NCBI GenBank assembly: GCA_028280505.1
Contig: JANQLO010000054.1
Location: forward strand, 1-41,938
From: Chromatiales bacterium
GTDB taxonomy: Bacteria > Pseudomonadota > Gammaproteobacteria > Chromatiales > Chromatiaceae
Direction: 5' to 3'
Length of the DNA stretch: 41,938 nucleotides
In this document: positions 18,717-27,381 of the stretch, in pieces
Layout of the letters: each line of letters begins with the position of its first letter
Numbering within the stretch: the stretch's first letter is position 1
Program-made: the position numbers and the translations under genes
Notes under the pieces: model-generated
What the model saw: only the letters and a program-made list of their open reading frames with translations
Databases searched by the model: none
Told to the model about the DNA's origin: nothing

Positions 18717-20972
18717 TTAGGTTTCTGGTTCCACCGCTGGCACAGCCGTCGCCTCCACCGCCTTGGTCCGCGGAATCAAGCGCTGCAGTCGTTGCCGAAA
18801 CTCCTCGGTCACCTGCAAGGCCGCCGTGTTGTTGGAGACGGCGCGCGGCGTTATCAACACGATCAATTCGGTACGATCCTGGTTGTCTGCTTTGGTGCCG
18901 AATAACGCACCAACGAACGGCAGTTTGTGGAAACCGGGAATGCCGGATTCCGATTGATCGCGGTTATCCTGAATCAGGCCGCCTAAGATGATGGTGTTGC
19001 CGCTGTTGACCGCCACGGTGCTCGAAATCTTGCGCTGTTGAATCCGCGGTGTGAGCGGGTCGGCATTGTTGGTGGACGGTACCAGACTGGCCTCTTGTTC
19101 GACTTCCATGATGACCAGGCCACCGCTGTTGATACGCGGTTTGACCTTCAAAAGGATGCCCGTATTGCGGTATTCGATACTGTTGATGATGTTGGCATCG
19201 GTCGCGGTCGATTGCTGTTGCTGCGTCGATACCGGTACTTCGTCACCAACCTGAATAGTGGCCTCCTGATTGTTCAAGACCAACAGCGAAGGGGATGAAA
19301 TGACGCTGAGGTTACTTTCGGTCGCCAGGAGATTGAGTACGCCTCTGACTATATCGTCTTCACCAAACAGCGCATACGAAAACCCGGGTTGCGCCGCATT
19401 CAGGCCGGAGGCCGTTCCGAGGTCCAGCGTGGCGACGCCCGTTTTGGACCCAAACGCATTTTTGAAGAACCATTCGACACCATAAGAAAGATTGTCGGAC
19501 AGCGTGACTTCGGCGATGGTGACCTCGATCAGCACCTGCATCGGGCTGACGTCGAGTTGTTTCAACGCGGCCAGAATCTGGCGGTATTCACTGCCACGGG
19601 CCAGGATAAGAAGCGCGTTATTGGGTTCGTCCGCGATGATCTGAATCCGCTTGCCACGACTGATCTCCAAACCGTCGGATTGAGCCTGGCCAAACGATTC
19701 GGGCTGCCTGATCGTCGTGACCGTACTGCTCGGCGGTTCGGGCTGTGCCGAATCCGACGGCGAGTTGGGGCCTCTCGGCGTGTCATCGGGTCTTGGGCCG
19801 ATCGTGGCTGGTCTGAGCCCCGGTGCCAGGCTGGCCTCCCTCGATTCGGATTTGTCGTAATCGAACAAATCGCCCAAGGTTTTGGCCAATTCGACGGCTT
19901 CGCCATTTTGTACGCGATAGATGAACAGACGCGGACCGGCGTCACCCGTGTTGCGGTCCAGGCGTCCGATCCATTCGCGTACTTGCGACAGATATTCCGC
20001 ACGGGGTGTCACGACCATCAGGCCATTCAATCGTTCGACGACGATGAACCGCACCATGCCTGCCATCAGGCCATGTGTCGGATCGGCCAACAATTGTTCG
20101 AGATCGCTCGCGAGCGTAGGGGCGTCGACGAAATCCGGTGTGAACAAGGCCACCGACATGCCGGCCATACGATCGACGTCGAATACGTCCACCGTCTCGA
20201 GCAGGCGATCCATATCGCTCGACGTGCCGGCAAGGATCAGCAGATTACGCGAACTGTCGACTCGCAGGATCTGGTTGGTGCCGGAGACGAACGGCGTGAG
20301 TATCTGCGACATCTCCTCCGCGGCAACATACTGCAGGGGGACGAGACGTACGCCATAGCCTTTGGGTAATGCGAGTTTCGAATCACCGAGCTGTGGCGCC
20401 CGCGTCTCGACCAGCGCATTGGCCAACGGCACGACCCGATAGAAATTGTCTGCCGTGACCAGGGCTGCCCCGTTCATCCGCAACAGCAGTTCCAATGTCG
20501 GCACCAGGTCATCCTGTCGCAATGCACGGGTCGTCTGCATGGTCACCGAGCCTTGTACCGCTGGATCGACGGTATAGTTCGCCTCCAGCATATCACCGAG
20601 AATCACCTTGACCACTTCGAGCAGGTTGGCGTTCTGGAAATTGAGTTTCACGTCACCATCGGGTTCGGCACGGCCTGCGGCGACGGTGGCCGGCGGCCGT
20701 ATGAGCACGTCATTACCCGGTTTGTAGAAACTCGGGTCGACCGCGGTCGGTCGTCCGTTGCGCTGGGCTTCAGCGGGTGACGGACGTAATGTCTGTACCG
20801 ACTCCGCTGTCGGCTGAGCCTTTTGCAACCGCTCGGCCCAGGCCGGCGAACGTTCTGCGAAACGCTCCGTGGCACAACCACCGGTAAGCAGCGTAGCCGC
20901 CATGGACATCAGCAGCACAGACTTACGCAAATGCCGGATAGATTTTTTGAAGCTTGTCGGTCGCAGGGTCAT
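18717..20972 (-). CDS. gspD: Type II secretion outer-membrane secretin GspD/XpsD
   Basis: 751 residues, the usual size of a secretin. The N-terminus is a lipoprotein signal with lipobox LLTGGC, acylated Cys at residue 33. N0/N1-N3 periplasmic ring domains follow; the text KLNFQNANLLEVVKVILGDM near residue 110-130 is the N0-type strand-helix. A low-complexity Pro/Ser linker lies near 400-430 inside N3. The C-terminal secretin domain carries the typical VPV, TVAVNSGNTIILGGL and IPGFHKLPFVGALFG motifs. It forms the outer-membrane channel through which folded proteins leave. It is the last gene of the operon, as in Xanthomonas xps, and overlaps the upstream xpsN-like gene by four bases. Confidence 0.96.
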   Translation of the reverse strand: MTLRPTSFKKSIRHLRKSVLLMSMAATLLTGGCATERFAERSPAWAERLQKAQPTAESVQTLRPSPAEAQRNGRPTAVDPSFYKPGNDVLIRPPATVAAGRAEPDGDVKLNFQNANLLEVVKVILGDMLEANYTVDPAVQGSVTMQTTRALRQDDLVPTLELLLRMNGAALVTADNFYRVVPLANALVETRAPQLGDSKLALPKGYGVRLVPLQYVAAEEMSQILTPFVSGTNQILRVDSSRNLLILAGTSSDMDRLLETVDVFDVDRMAGMSVALFTPDFVDAPTLASDLEQLLADPTHGLMAGMVRFIVVERLNGLMVVTPRAEYLSQVREWIGRLDRNTGDAGPRLFIYRVQNGEAVELAKTLGDLFDYDKSESREASLAPGLRPATIGPRPDDTPRGPNSPSDSAQPEPPSSTVTTIRQPESFGQAQSDGLEISRGKRIQIIADEPNNALLILARGSEYRQILAALKQLDVSPMQVLIEVTIAEVTLSDNLSYGVEWFFKNAFGSKTGVATLDLGTASGLNAAQPGFSYALFGEDDIVRGVLNLLATESNLSVISSPSLLVLNNQEATIQVGDEVPVSTQQQQSTATDANIINSIEYRNTGILLKVKPRINSGGLVIMEVEQEASLVPSTNNADPLTPRIQQRKISSTVAVNSGNTIILGGLIQDNRDQSESGIPGFHKLPFVGALFGTKADNQDRTELIVLITPRAVSNNTAALQVTEEFRQRLQRLIPRTKAVEATAVPAVEPET

Positions 20973-21610
20973 TGGTTCGGGTCCTCGATCGGAGGCGCCG
21001 GATAGCGCCGCTCGGCGCGTACGACAGCCGGTGCCACCGGAGAAGTTGGAGGCCGCATGGGATCGGTTCGGCGCACGCGGGCGGCAGGTGCCCTCTGGAC
21101 GGTGCGGTTGTTCATACGAGGCGGTTCAAACTGTCTTAGCACCAGAACCTCCTGTTGCGAGCCGCTGACGAGCACAACGCGATCATCGAAGATATCGCTT
21201 GCCTCCCAACTGCCGATGCGATCCCCGGTGCGTATGGTTTTGGTTTCGTTACCCGAACTTTCGATCAATGCGATCAAACGATTCGCATCTTTCACGATGG
21301 CCGTGAGACGGTATGCCTGCAACTCGCCGGATCGATCGATCGTGACGGGCTCCGCAGACTTCTCCCGTGGTTCTTCGGTCACCAACTGCGGCGGGCGTCT
21401 TCCCGGTTGAAAAAGCGGCCGTTCGGTAATTGCCGGATAGCCCGGACTGCCTGCCGCGGTTACCGCAGGCAGCGTCAAAGGTTTTTGTTCCACGGTTGTT
21501 TCGGCGATCGGTGCCGCGGGCATCCGTACCGGACGCTGCCATTCGTAGGTCGCCCAAGTCAAGGCACCCAGGTAACCGGCGGCCAGAATGACGATCGATC
21601 GATCAACCAT
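20969..21610 (-). CDS. XpsN/GspC-type inner-membrane clamp protein of T2SS
   Basis: 213 residues from ATG 21610. The frame could begin further upstream at 21703, but 21610 overlaps the gspM stop by eight bases and puts the single membrane helix (residues ~5-20, SIVILAAGYLGALTW) at the N-terminus, as expected. A Pro-rich linker and an HR-like beta domain (about 70-150, RLTAIVKDANRLIALIES then GDRIGSWEASDI) follow, and the tail is Pro/Arg-rich. In this position, between gspM and gspD, Xanthomonas carries XpsN, which does the GspC job of linking the inner-membrane platform to the secretin. The sequence is poorly conserved, so the name rests on position, topology and the HR-like domain. Confidence 0.8.
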   Translation of the reverse strand: MVDRSIVILAAGYLGALTWATYEWQRPVRMPAAPIAETTVEQKPLTLPAVTAAGSPGYPAITERPLFQPGRRPPQLVTEEPREKSAEPVTIDRSGELQAYRLTAIVKDANRLIALIESSGNETKTIRTGDRIGSWEASDIFDDRVVLVSGSQQEVLVLRQFEPPRMNNRTVQRAPAARVRRTDPMRPPTSPVAPAVVRAERRYPAPPIEDPNQ

Positions 21611-22196
21611 GGCCTGTACCTGCCGCTTGCGGTGTGCCCGGACTGCGGAGGCCATAGGTGGTGAACCCGACATCGAGATAGCTCGATGCATCGACACGGC
21701 CACGTGCGGCTCTTACGCTGATGCTCATGTTGTCGACGAAGGTGGTCGGCATACCCGCTTCGATATCGAGCAGCAGGTCGTGCAGGGCATCGAGGCTCGA
21801 TTGAAGACGGGCCTCTACGGCGATGCGTTCCAACGGACCAACCCGGCGTGGTGGCTGAACGCGGAGGCTGATGACTCTTACGCCCAGGCGGGTTGCCGAC
21901 TGTTGCAGACGTCGCTGCAATGATGCGGCGGCAAGTGCCTGGTTGTCGCCCTCGAGCAGATAAGGTGCCAGGGGGTTGCTGGCGTCGAGCTGTTCGATGT
22001 TCGATCGTAGACTCGGTAGTTCGGCAAGCAATATCTGGTAGCGGGCAATGTCCTGTTCGAGCTCGACGATGTCGCCGTTCAACGCGGCATATCGCTCGAT
22101 CAATGGCATCAGGATGAACTCGATAACCAGAATGACGGGGATCAGCAACAAGCCCAGTGCGACCAGGCGCCCGCGAAGACCGATCGGAAGATTCAT
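21603..22196 (-). CDS. gspM: Type II secretion platform protein GspM
   Basis: 197 residues with one N-terminal membrane helix (about residues 9-32, RLVALGLLLIPVILVIEFIL). A coiled-coil-prone segment follows (ALNGDIVELEQDIARYQILL), then a small ferredoxin-like domain; this is the short type-b GspM/PilO-like layout. It partners GspL to connect the ATPase to the inner-membrane platform. The gene overlaps gspL by four bases and the xpsN-like gene by eight. Sequence identity within this family is low, so the call leans on the operon order as well as topology. Confidence 0.88.
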   Translation of the reverse strand: MNLPIGLRGRLVALGLLLIPVILVIEFILMPLIERYAALNGDIVELEQDIARYQILLAELPSLRSNIEQLDASNPLAPYLLEGDNQALAAASLQRRLQQSATRLGVRVISLRVQPPRRVGPLERIAVEARLQSSLDALHDLLLDIEAGMPTTFVDNMSISVRAARGRVDASSYLDVGFTTYGLRSPGTPQAAGTGHG

Positions 22197-23254
22197 ATTT
22201 CGTCCGCCGTATCTGTCGGTGTCATTTTCGCGCTGAGCTTGAATCGATTGCCGTCGTTGCCCGCATCGCGTGTGATTGCCGTTTCGAACCGTACCTCGCT
22301 CAGCATCGGTAACGCTTCGAGTTCTCCGATGAGACTGGCGGGCGATGCTGACACACCGGTAAGGACGATGCGCCGATCGTTGAGCTCGCAGCGTTGCAAC
22401 CAGGTTTGGTCATCCAGCTTTTGCGTCAACAGATCGAGCATCGCCAAGGTAGAAAACGCGGTTTGCTTTTCCTTTGCCAACCAGTCGGCCTGCGCCTGTA
22501 TTTCCGCCAGTCGATCACGATGGCGGCCGACTTCGAGCGCCTCGACACGCAACGCGTCTGCGGTTTGCTCCAGTTGCTCATGGACTTGCAGCTTGTGATC
22601 GACATGCAGAATCAATGCGCCGAACCAAAGCATGGCCATGGCCGCCCATGCAATCCGCAGTCGCTTGCGCGACGGCGCATGGTCGTCCGTGGCGCGCCAA
22701 CCGAGCTCGAGCATGTGTTCAGACGACGGCATCGTGTCGCACGGCCAAGGACTTTGCGGGGCCGACAGACCGATCGCGCCGAAAACACGCGAGAGCTTGT
22801 GCCGGGGGATAACCAGTAACCATGCGGTAAGGGTGTTCTGGTTCGTCGAGCCGCGGATTTCGCCGCATGCGAACCAACATTGCGCTGTGTTGAACGGTGT
22901 GATTTGCGGTAATTGATAGCGTACGGTTTCGGCCAAATGGGGTCGAGCGGCGCTGGGTAGTGTCAACTGCCGCACCAGGAATTCCCCCGGCGCAAGCGAC
23001 AAACGCACGCGCCGTGGCAGTCCGGACAAATCGTCCAGAAAAGCCTTCACTTTTGGGGCCGTAGTGATGTCGGTATGCTCTGCCAGATCAAGTTCCGCGT
23101 GGGCTTGGCCTGGCTCCGATGACAATTTCACGTGATCGTCGTCGACCGCAATAGCGATTTCGCTTTGTCGCCGATGCAACACATCACGCAGTGATGCGGG
23201 TAAGAGTTCACCGAGTTGGGTGCGCCACCATTCGAGAAAGATTGCGAACGTCAT
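22193..23254 (-). CDS. gspL: Type II secretion platform protein GspL
   Basis: 353 residues. The cytoplasmic actin-like half spans about 30-190 (REFLVRQL-type strand near 90-98, RYQLPQITPF near 112-121). A single membrane helix lies near 200-217. The periplasmic part, 218-353, is coiled coil plus PilN/ferredoxin-like (EIQAQADWLAKEK, later LTGVSASPASLIGELEALPM). GspL recruits the GspE ATPase to the membrane and pairs with GspM. The start ATG 23254 overlaps the gspK stop by four bases, and its own end overlaps gspM in the same way, indicating translational coupling. Confidence 0.92.
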   Translation of the reverse strand: MTFAIFLEWWRTQLGELLPASLRDVLHRRQSEIAIAVDDDHVKLSSEPGQAHAELDLAEHTDITTAPKVKAFLDDLSGLPRRVRLSLAPGEFLVRQLTLPSAARPHLAETVRYQLPQITPFNTAQCWFACGEIRGSTNQNTLTAWLLVIPRHKLSRVFGAIGLSAPQSPWPCDTMPSSEHMLELGWRATDDHAPSRKRLRIAWAAMAMLWFGALILHVDHKLQVHEQLEQTADALRVEALEVGRHRDRLAEIQAQADWLAKEKQTAFSTLAMLDLLTQKLDDQTWLQRCELNDRRIVLTGVSASPASLIGELEALPMLSEVRFETAITRDAGNDGNRFKLSAKMTPTDTADEI

Positions 23255-24168
23255 GGTGCATCACCATCCGGGTTTTCATGAAACGAAGCGGCGGGGAGGG
23301 TTTCGCGCGACAGCAAGGTATAACCTCGTTTGGAGTCCAATTGGACGACCGCCTGTTCGCGCCGGGTCAACCCACTGGGCAGACGGACCTCGGTATCGAC
23401 CGAAACCAGACGATAGTCCGGCCTTGTATCCAAGTAGCGTCGCCCGTTACGCAATGCAGTGTAATCCAGCGTGCCGCCATCGGTCAGCATTTGATCGCGA
23501 TGGATGACGAATGTCCGCGCTGTTTCCAGCTCTATCCCGGGAATGGCCGCTAGCGTCATCGCGTCCGCACTGGCCGCATTGATGCGTGGTTGTCGTCCGT
23601 ACACGGTGACGTATGGGCGAAGCGTTTCAATGTGGTCACGACCGAAACCCATCACCTGACTGAGTTCATGCACCGAGGCCAATGGCCTGTTCGGTGGCGT
23701 GTAACCGTAGCCGGCCTTGGTATAGTCCGATTCCTCGGCGCCTTGCGGTTGACGATCGTCGTCACGATCGCGCCAGTCGACCAGGGCATGTGCCAATGCG
23801 GTGGCATCGGCCTCCGGCAACACCAGTGCAAACAGGCCAACCAGCAATTCGGCCGGTGCCAGGCTGAGGTTGATCCGGCCGCTTTCGGCACGGACGCGTA
23901 CATCCACCATGGCGTCCCGCCATTCGATCCGGTGAAGTTGTCCGTCCGCCCGCCAACGCGTATCCGTATCGGTCGCGGCCAACGCAAGTACGGCCGTATT
24001 CAGCGCTGCGGTGGCGGCTGCTTCGGCATGCGCCAGATCCACGGTGTCGCCGGCTGCGCGGGTTTCGTGGCGCACGGCAAAGGCGAAGCCCGATGCAATG
24101 CCCGTCAACACGATCATGGCCCAGATCACCAGTATCAGCGCGAAGCCCTTTGAGTGCCGATATCTCAT
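23251..24168 (-). CDS. gspK: Type II secretion minor pseudopilin GspK
   Basis: 305 residues, the largest pseudopilin, as usual for GspK. The prepilin cleavage site is KG^FALILVIWAM (G8/F9). Position +5 is not glutamate, which is the known GspK hallmark of a pseudopilus tip subunit. The long alpha domain includes LVDWRDRDDDRQPQGAE and a later GIELETARTFVIHRD helix-hairpin-like stretch, typical of the SAM-like part of GspK. It should cap the pseudopilus with GspI and GspJ. Four-base overlaps on both sides (gspJ and gspL). Confidence 0.94.
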   Translation of the reverse strand: MRYRHSKGFALILVIWAMIVLTGIASGFAFAVRHETRAAGDTVDLAHAEAAATAALNTAVLALAATDTDTRWRADGQLHRIEWRDAMVDVRVRAESGRINLSLAPAELLVGLFALVLPEADATALAHALVDWRDRDDDRQPQGAEESDYTKAGYGYTPPNRPLASVHELSQVMGFGRDHIETLRPYVTVYGRQPRINAASADAMTLAAIPGIELETARTFVIHRDQMLTDGGTLDYTALRNGRRYLDTRPDYRLVSVDTEVRLPSGLTRREQAVVQLDSKRGYTLLSRETLPAASFHENPDGDAP

Positions 24169-24848
24169 CCGGTGGCCTCCGGTTCGGCAGCCTTGTCAGC
24201 AGGGGCATCATCGTTTGGCAGCCAGTCTTCGAGCGGCGTCGTACCGGCAGATGGGCGGGCGATCAGCAGCGGCCAGGCCGGTTTGTTGCTCGGTTGAACC
24301 GAAATCTCGATCAGGTTCGGCAGCGTGGGTAGATCCTGCCAACGCGTATACCAGTCCGGTTGGTCGTCGCGTTCGTGCCTGCCGAAGTAACGAATCTGCA
24401 GTTCGTCGAGGTTTTCCACCAGTATGGCGCGTTCAAGCGCCTCGGTATCCGTGTCGCGCCCGAGTCGATCGAAGCGTTGCCGGCTGAGCACCAAATTGGC
24501 TGTTCCCGCATGCGTCTCGATACCGAGCGATATCGTCATCAAACCGCCGAGGCCGGCATACGACGGCATATCGGCCACGAATTCGAGTACATTGTGCTCA
24601 CCGGAAAAACCGGTGACGTTTTGCTCGACGCCTCGTTCGATGCGCGGCATAGGCCGGGCCCGGCTGAGCGCGTCGTGCAGGAATTGCCAGCCGATACGCA
24701 TCACCTCGTTTTCGGTCACCTGTTCATTCAGTCCGCTGGCGCTGCGTTGTCCCAGGCGAACGGTGCCGTATACCAGACCGAACAGCAGACTGGCTACGCT
24801 CAGACCAACCAGCACTTCGACCAAGGTGAAGCCGCGCTGTGTGATCAT
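24165..24848 (-). CDS. gspJ: Type II secretion minor pseudopilin GspJ
   Basis: 227 residues. Prepilin signal RG^FTLVEVLVGLSVA with cleavage after G6 and Glu at +5. The C-terminal part carries ELQIRYFGRHE and a WQDLPTLPNLIEISV-like strand, as in GspJ proteins, and ends in a disordered Asp/Glu/Ala tail. GspJ builds the pseudopilus tip with GspI and GspK. Its ATG shares one base with the gspI stop (TGATG) and its end overlaps gspK by four bases. Confidence 0.93.
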   Translation of the reverse strand: MITQRGFTLVEVLVGLSVASLLFGLVYGTVRLGQRSASGLNEQVTENEVMRIGWQFLHDALSRARPMPRIERGVEQNVTGFSGEHNVLEFVADMPSYAGLGGLMTISLGIETHAGTANLVLSRQRFDRLGRDTDTEALERAILVENLDELQIRYFGRHERDDQPDWYTRWQDLPTLPNLIEISVQPSNKPAWPLLIARPSAGTTPLEDWLPNDDAPADKAAEPEATG

Positions 24849-25237
24849 CAGCGATCACTCCATCGTGTCAGCAGACGGCTCTGTAAGACGAAATCGCGCT
24901 TGCCGCCGGTGTCGCCCCAGCTAACGGTCAGATCGAGGTCCAATCCATAGAGATGTGCGTTTTCGCCAGAGACGGCGATATCGGCGGGTATGAGGTCCGC
25001 ACGCCAGCGGTAGCCGTTATCAAAGTTACCGGAGTAGCTGCCGGGTCGTAGTTGTGTATAGGCCTGAAGTTCCGTGAGCTTGCTGCGGGCCAATAACACG
25101 GCGTGTTCGTGCTCGCCGGCGATACGTGCCGATCGCAGCCCCTGACTGAACAGTTGCAGCAAGGTGCCGCCAACCACCGCAAACAGGGTCAGCGCGACCA
25201 GGATCTCGATCAGGGTGAATCCGCGCATGCTGTTCAC
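24848..25237 (-). CDS. gspI: Type II secretion minor pseudopilin GspI
   Basis: 129 residues. Prepilin signal MRG^FTLIEILVALTLFAVV: cleavage after G6 and Glu at +5. Then GLRSARIAGEHEHAVLLARSK, the typical GspI helix that continues after the membrane segment, and a compact beta domain. GspI nucleates the tip complex with J and K. The start overlaps the gspH stop by four bases. Confidence 0.93.
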   Translation of the reverse strand: MNSMRGFTLIEILVALTLFAVVGGTLLQLFSQGLRSARIAGEHEHAVLLARSKLTELQAYTQLRPGSYSGNFDNGYRWRADLIPADIAVSGENAHLYGLDLDLTVSWGDTGGKRDFVLQSRLLTRWSDR

Positions 25238-25707
25238 GGTTTAACCTCAGCGATGCGGATGCGGCCGGTCAGCCATTCGACGTCGACCTGCAGGCCGATA
25301 TCAGCCGCATGCAACACGATTCTTCCGCCGCTGGAACTGCCGTCGGGAAAGAAATCGATACCGCCGGCGCTATCACCCGATAACAAAGATTCCGCGGTCG
25401 TCAGGTTCGCTGTGACGTCCTGCGGAAGAGCGTGTGCAATCGGCATACCCCGCGTACCGTAGCGACCATCCGCCGTGTCTATCGAAAAACGCATACGCAT
25501 TTGTCTGGCGCGTGCCTCACGGCGGGTCTCGCGCAATGCAGTGGCAATCTCACCTGCGGCTTGCTGAAGCACGCGCGCCGGCGACGGCAGCATCATCGGC
25601 GCCAGAAAGGCGCTGATTGCCACCACCAGCGTGATGACGATCAACAGTTCGACGAGGGTGTAACCCGTTTTTGTCGAACGCTGCAGTGGATGCCGATTGT
25701 GCCGCAT
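25234..25707 (-). CDS. gspH: Type II secretion minor pseudopilin GspH
   Basis: 157 residues with a slightly long, basic leader of 15 residues and the prepilin site TG^YTLVELLIVITLVVAI. Tyr replaces the usual Phe at +1 and Glu is present at +5. Downstream, AGEIATALRETRREARARQ is the standard GspH helix region, followed by GIDFFPDGSSSGGRI, which matches the conserved end of GspH/FimT-type proteins. GspH links the tip complex to the main GspG filament. It lies seven bases after gspG. Confidence 0.93.
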   Translation of the reverse strand: MRHNRHPLQRSTKTGYTLVELLIVITLVVAISAFLAPMMLPSPARVLQQAAGEIATALRETRREARARQMRMRFSIDTADGRYGTRGMPIAHALPQDVTANLTTAESLLSGDSAGGIDFFPDGSSSGGRIVLHAADIGLQVDVEWLTGRIRIAEVKP

Positions 25708-25714
25708 CGACGGT

Positions 25715-26128
25715 TTATTCCCAACTGTTCACGTCTGCCGCATCGCCGTCGCCACCCGGGCGTCCGTCACCGCCATACGAGATTACGTCGAACGGACCGT
25801 GTTGACCCGGCAGCTTCAACACCAGGTCATTGCCCCAGGGGTCTTTCAGGCGCGAAAGCTTGCGCACATAAGGCCCGTTCCAGCGTTCGACCCCGTTGGG
25901 TTTTTGTACCAGGTCGGTGAGTTTTTCAGGATAACGTCCGGTTTCGAGTCGATAGAGTTCAACCGCATTGGCGACCTTTTCCAACTGAACGGCCGCCGAT
26001 TTGCGATTCGCGTCGCTGGCCTTGCCCAGCAGGTTCGGTGCGACCACGGCGGCAAGTACGGCCACTAGCGCAATCACCACGATCAATTCAATCAACGTAA
26101 AGCCGGATGATCTTTGTGTTGTATACAT
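25715..26128 (-). CDS. gspG: Type II secretion major pseudopilin GspG
   Basis: 137 residues. Prepilin signal SG^FTLIELIVVIALVAVL with cleavage after G9 and Glu at +5. The family motifs LYRLETGRYPEKLTDL and the calcium-binding loop near the end (SYGGDGRPGGDGDAADVNSW) are both intact. It polymerises into the periplasmic pseudopilus that pushes substrates through GspD. Cleavage needs a prepilin peptidase (GspO/PilD), which is not in this window. The gap to gspF is 25 bases, the widest in the operon, giving room for its own ribosome binding site, as expected for the most abundant subunit. Confidence 0.95.
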   Translation of the reverse strand: MYTTQRSSGFTLIELIVVIALVAVLAAVVAPNLLGKASDANRKSAAVQLEKVANAVELYRLETGRYPEKLTDLVQKPNGVERWNGPYVRKLSRLKDPWGNDLVLKLPGQHGPFDVISYGGDGRPGGDGDAADVNSWE

Positions 26129-26153
26129 AAAACAAACCCAGGTGAATGAATAG

Positions 26154-27377
26154 TCAGAAAGCCAGATTGTTCGATTCCAGAATCATCAGCACTACCGACA
26201 GGATGATGACGGTGATCAATAGTGCGACGCTGATGATGATTGCGGGCTCCGCCAGCGTGAGCAGGCGCTTCAAGGATGTTTGGGTATCGCGCTCGAAGAT
26301 GCCGGCCACCTGATCGAGCAGGGGAGGTAGCTTGCCCGAGCGTTCACCCAGTCCGATCAGTTGGGTCGCCAGTGAAGGCAGTGCATCGGTTTCTTGTAGC
26401 GATGCCGCCAAACCTTGGCCTTCGCGGACTCGTTGCGCGGCACGGTTCACCGCGTTCGCGACGACGGTATTGCCTACGACCTCGCAGGCAATGTCCAACG
26501 CCGCCAGAAGGTTGACGCCATTGCTGAGCAGTGTCGACAGCGTGCGACTGAAGCGCGCGGTGTTCAGCTTGAGAATCAGTGGCCCGATCAAGGGCAGGCG
26601 CAGCAGCCATGCGTCCCAGCGGCGACGTCCTTCGGTGCTGCGCCAATCCTTACGCAGCCACCATCCCGCGGCGACAACGGTCAACAGCATCAACCACCAC
26701 CAGTTGACGACCAGATCGCCGGCACCGACGACGATCCGGGTCAGCAACGGCAACTCGCGTCCGGCGTCGGCAAACAACTGGGTGAATTGAGGCACGACGA
26801 AAGCCAGCAGCACCGCTACCGCAATCATCGCCAGCACCAGCAGAATGCTTGGATAGATCAGTGCCGAGATGAGCGACTGACGTAACTCCCGCCGTGTGGC
26901 GCGAAAGGCGGCGAGCCGTTCCAGGGCCAAATCCAGGGCACCGCTGGATTCGCCGGCCTGCACCATATTGCAGTAGAAGCGGTCGAATCCCGGGTGACTT
27001 TCTTCCAGAGCACTTGCCAGTGATTGGCCGCCGCGCACCGCGCCGCCGATTTCTTCGACGACGGCGGACATGGCCGGATTCTCGGTCAGCTTGATCAGTG
27101 TATCCAAGGCCTGACCGATCGGTAGTCCGGCAGCGAGTAATGTCGATAGCTCGAGCGTAAACAGATCGATGTCGGTGCCGGTTACCGAGCGTCGCTGCCA
27201 AGGCCGCCGTGACGGTTTGGATGTCGGTACACTGACCGGTGCCGCATCGTCGATTTGCAGCGGAATATTGCCTTGCGCCTGGAGCATACGCGCCACGCCG
27301 TCGCGATCGCCGGCCTCCAATTGGCCTTCGAGCACCTGTCCGTCGGCCTTCGCGGCTTTGTAGTAAAACACCGGCAT
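26154..27377 (-). CDS. gspF: Type II secretion inner-membrane platform protein GspF
   Basis: 407 residues, standard length. It begins MPVFYYKAAKADGQVLEGQL, typical of GspF/PilC. Two homologous cytoplasmic helical domains are separated by membrane helices at about 169-191, 218-240 and 375-400. The conserved LSTLLAAGLPIGQALDTL and its repeat TLSTLLSNGVNLLAALDIA are visible. GspF is the polytopic core of the assembly platform contacted by GspE, L and M. It begins four bases after the gspE stop. Confidence 0.96.
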   Translation of the reverse strand: MPVFYYKAAKADGQVLEGQLEAGDRDGVARMLQAQGNIPLQIDDAAPVSVPTSKPSRRPWQRRSVTGTDIDLFTLELSTLLAAGLPIGQALDTLIKLTENPAMSAVVEEIGGAVRGGQSLASALEESHPGFDRFYCNMVQAGESSGALDLALERLAAFRATRRELRQSLISALIYPSILLVLAMIAVAVLLAFVVPQFTQLFADAGRELPLLTRIVVGAGDLVVNWWWLMLLTVVAAGWWLRKDWRSTEGRRRWDAWLLRLPLIGPLILKLNTARFSRTLSTLLSNGVNLLAALDIACEVVGNTVVANAVNRAAQRVREGQGLAASLQETDALPSLATQLIGLGERSGKLPPLLDQVAGIFERDTQTSLKRLLTLAEPAIIISVALLITVIILSVVLMILESNNLAF

Positions 27378-27381
27378 GGTT

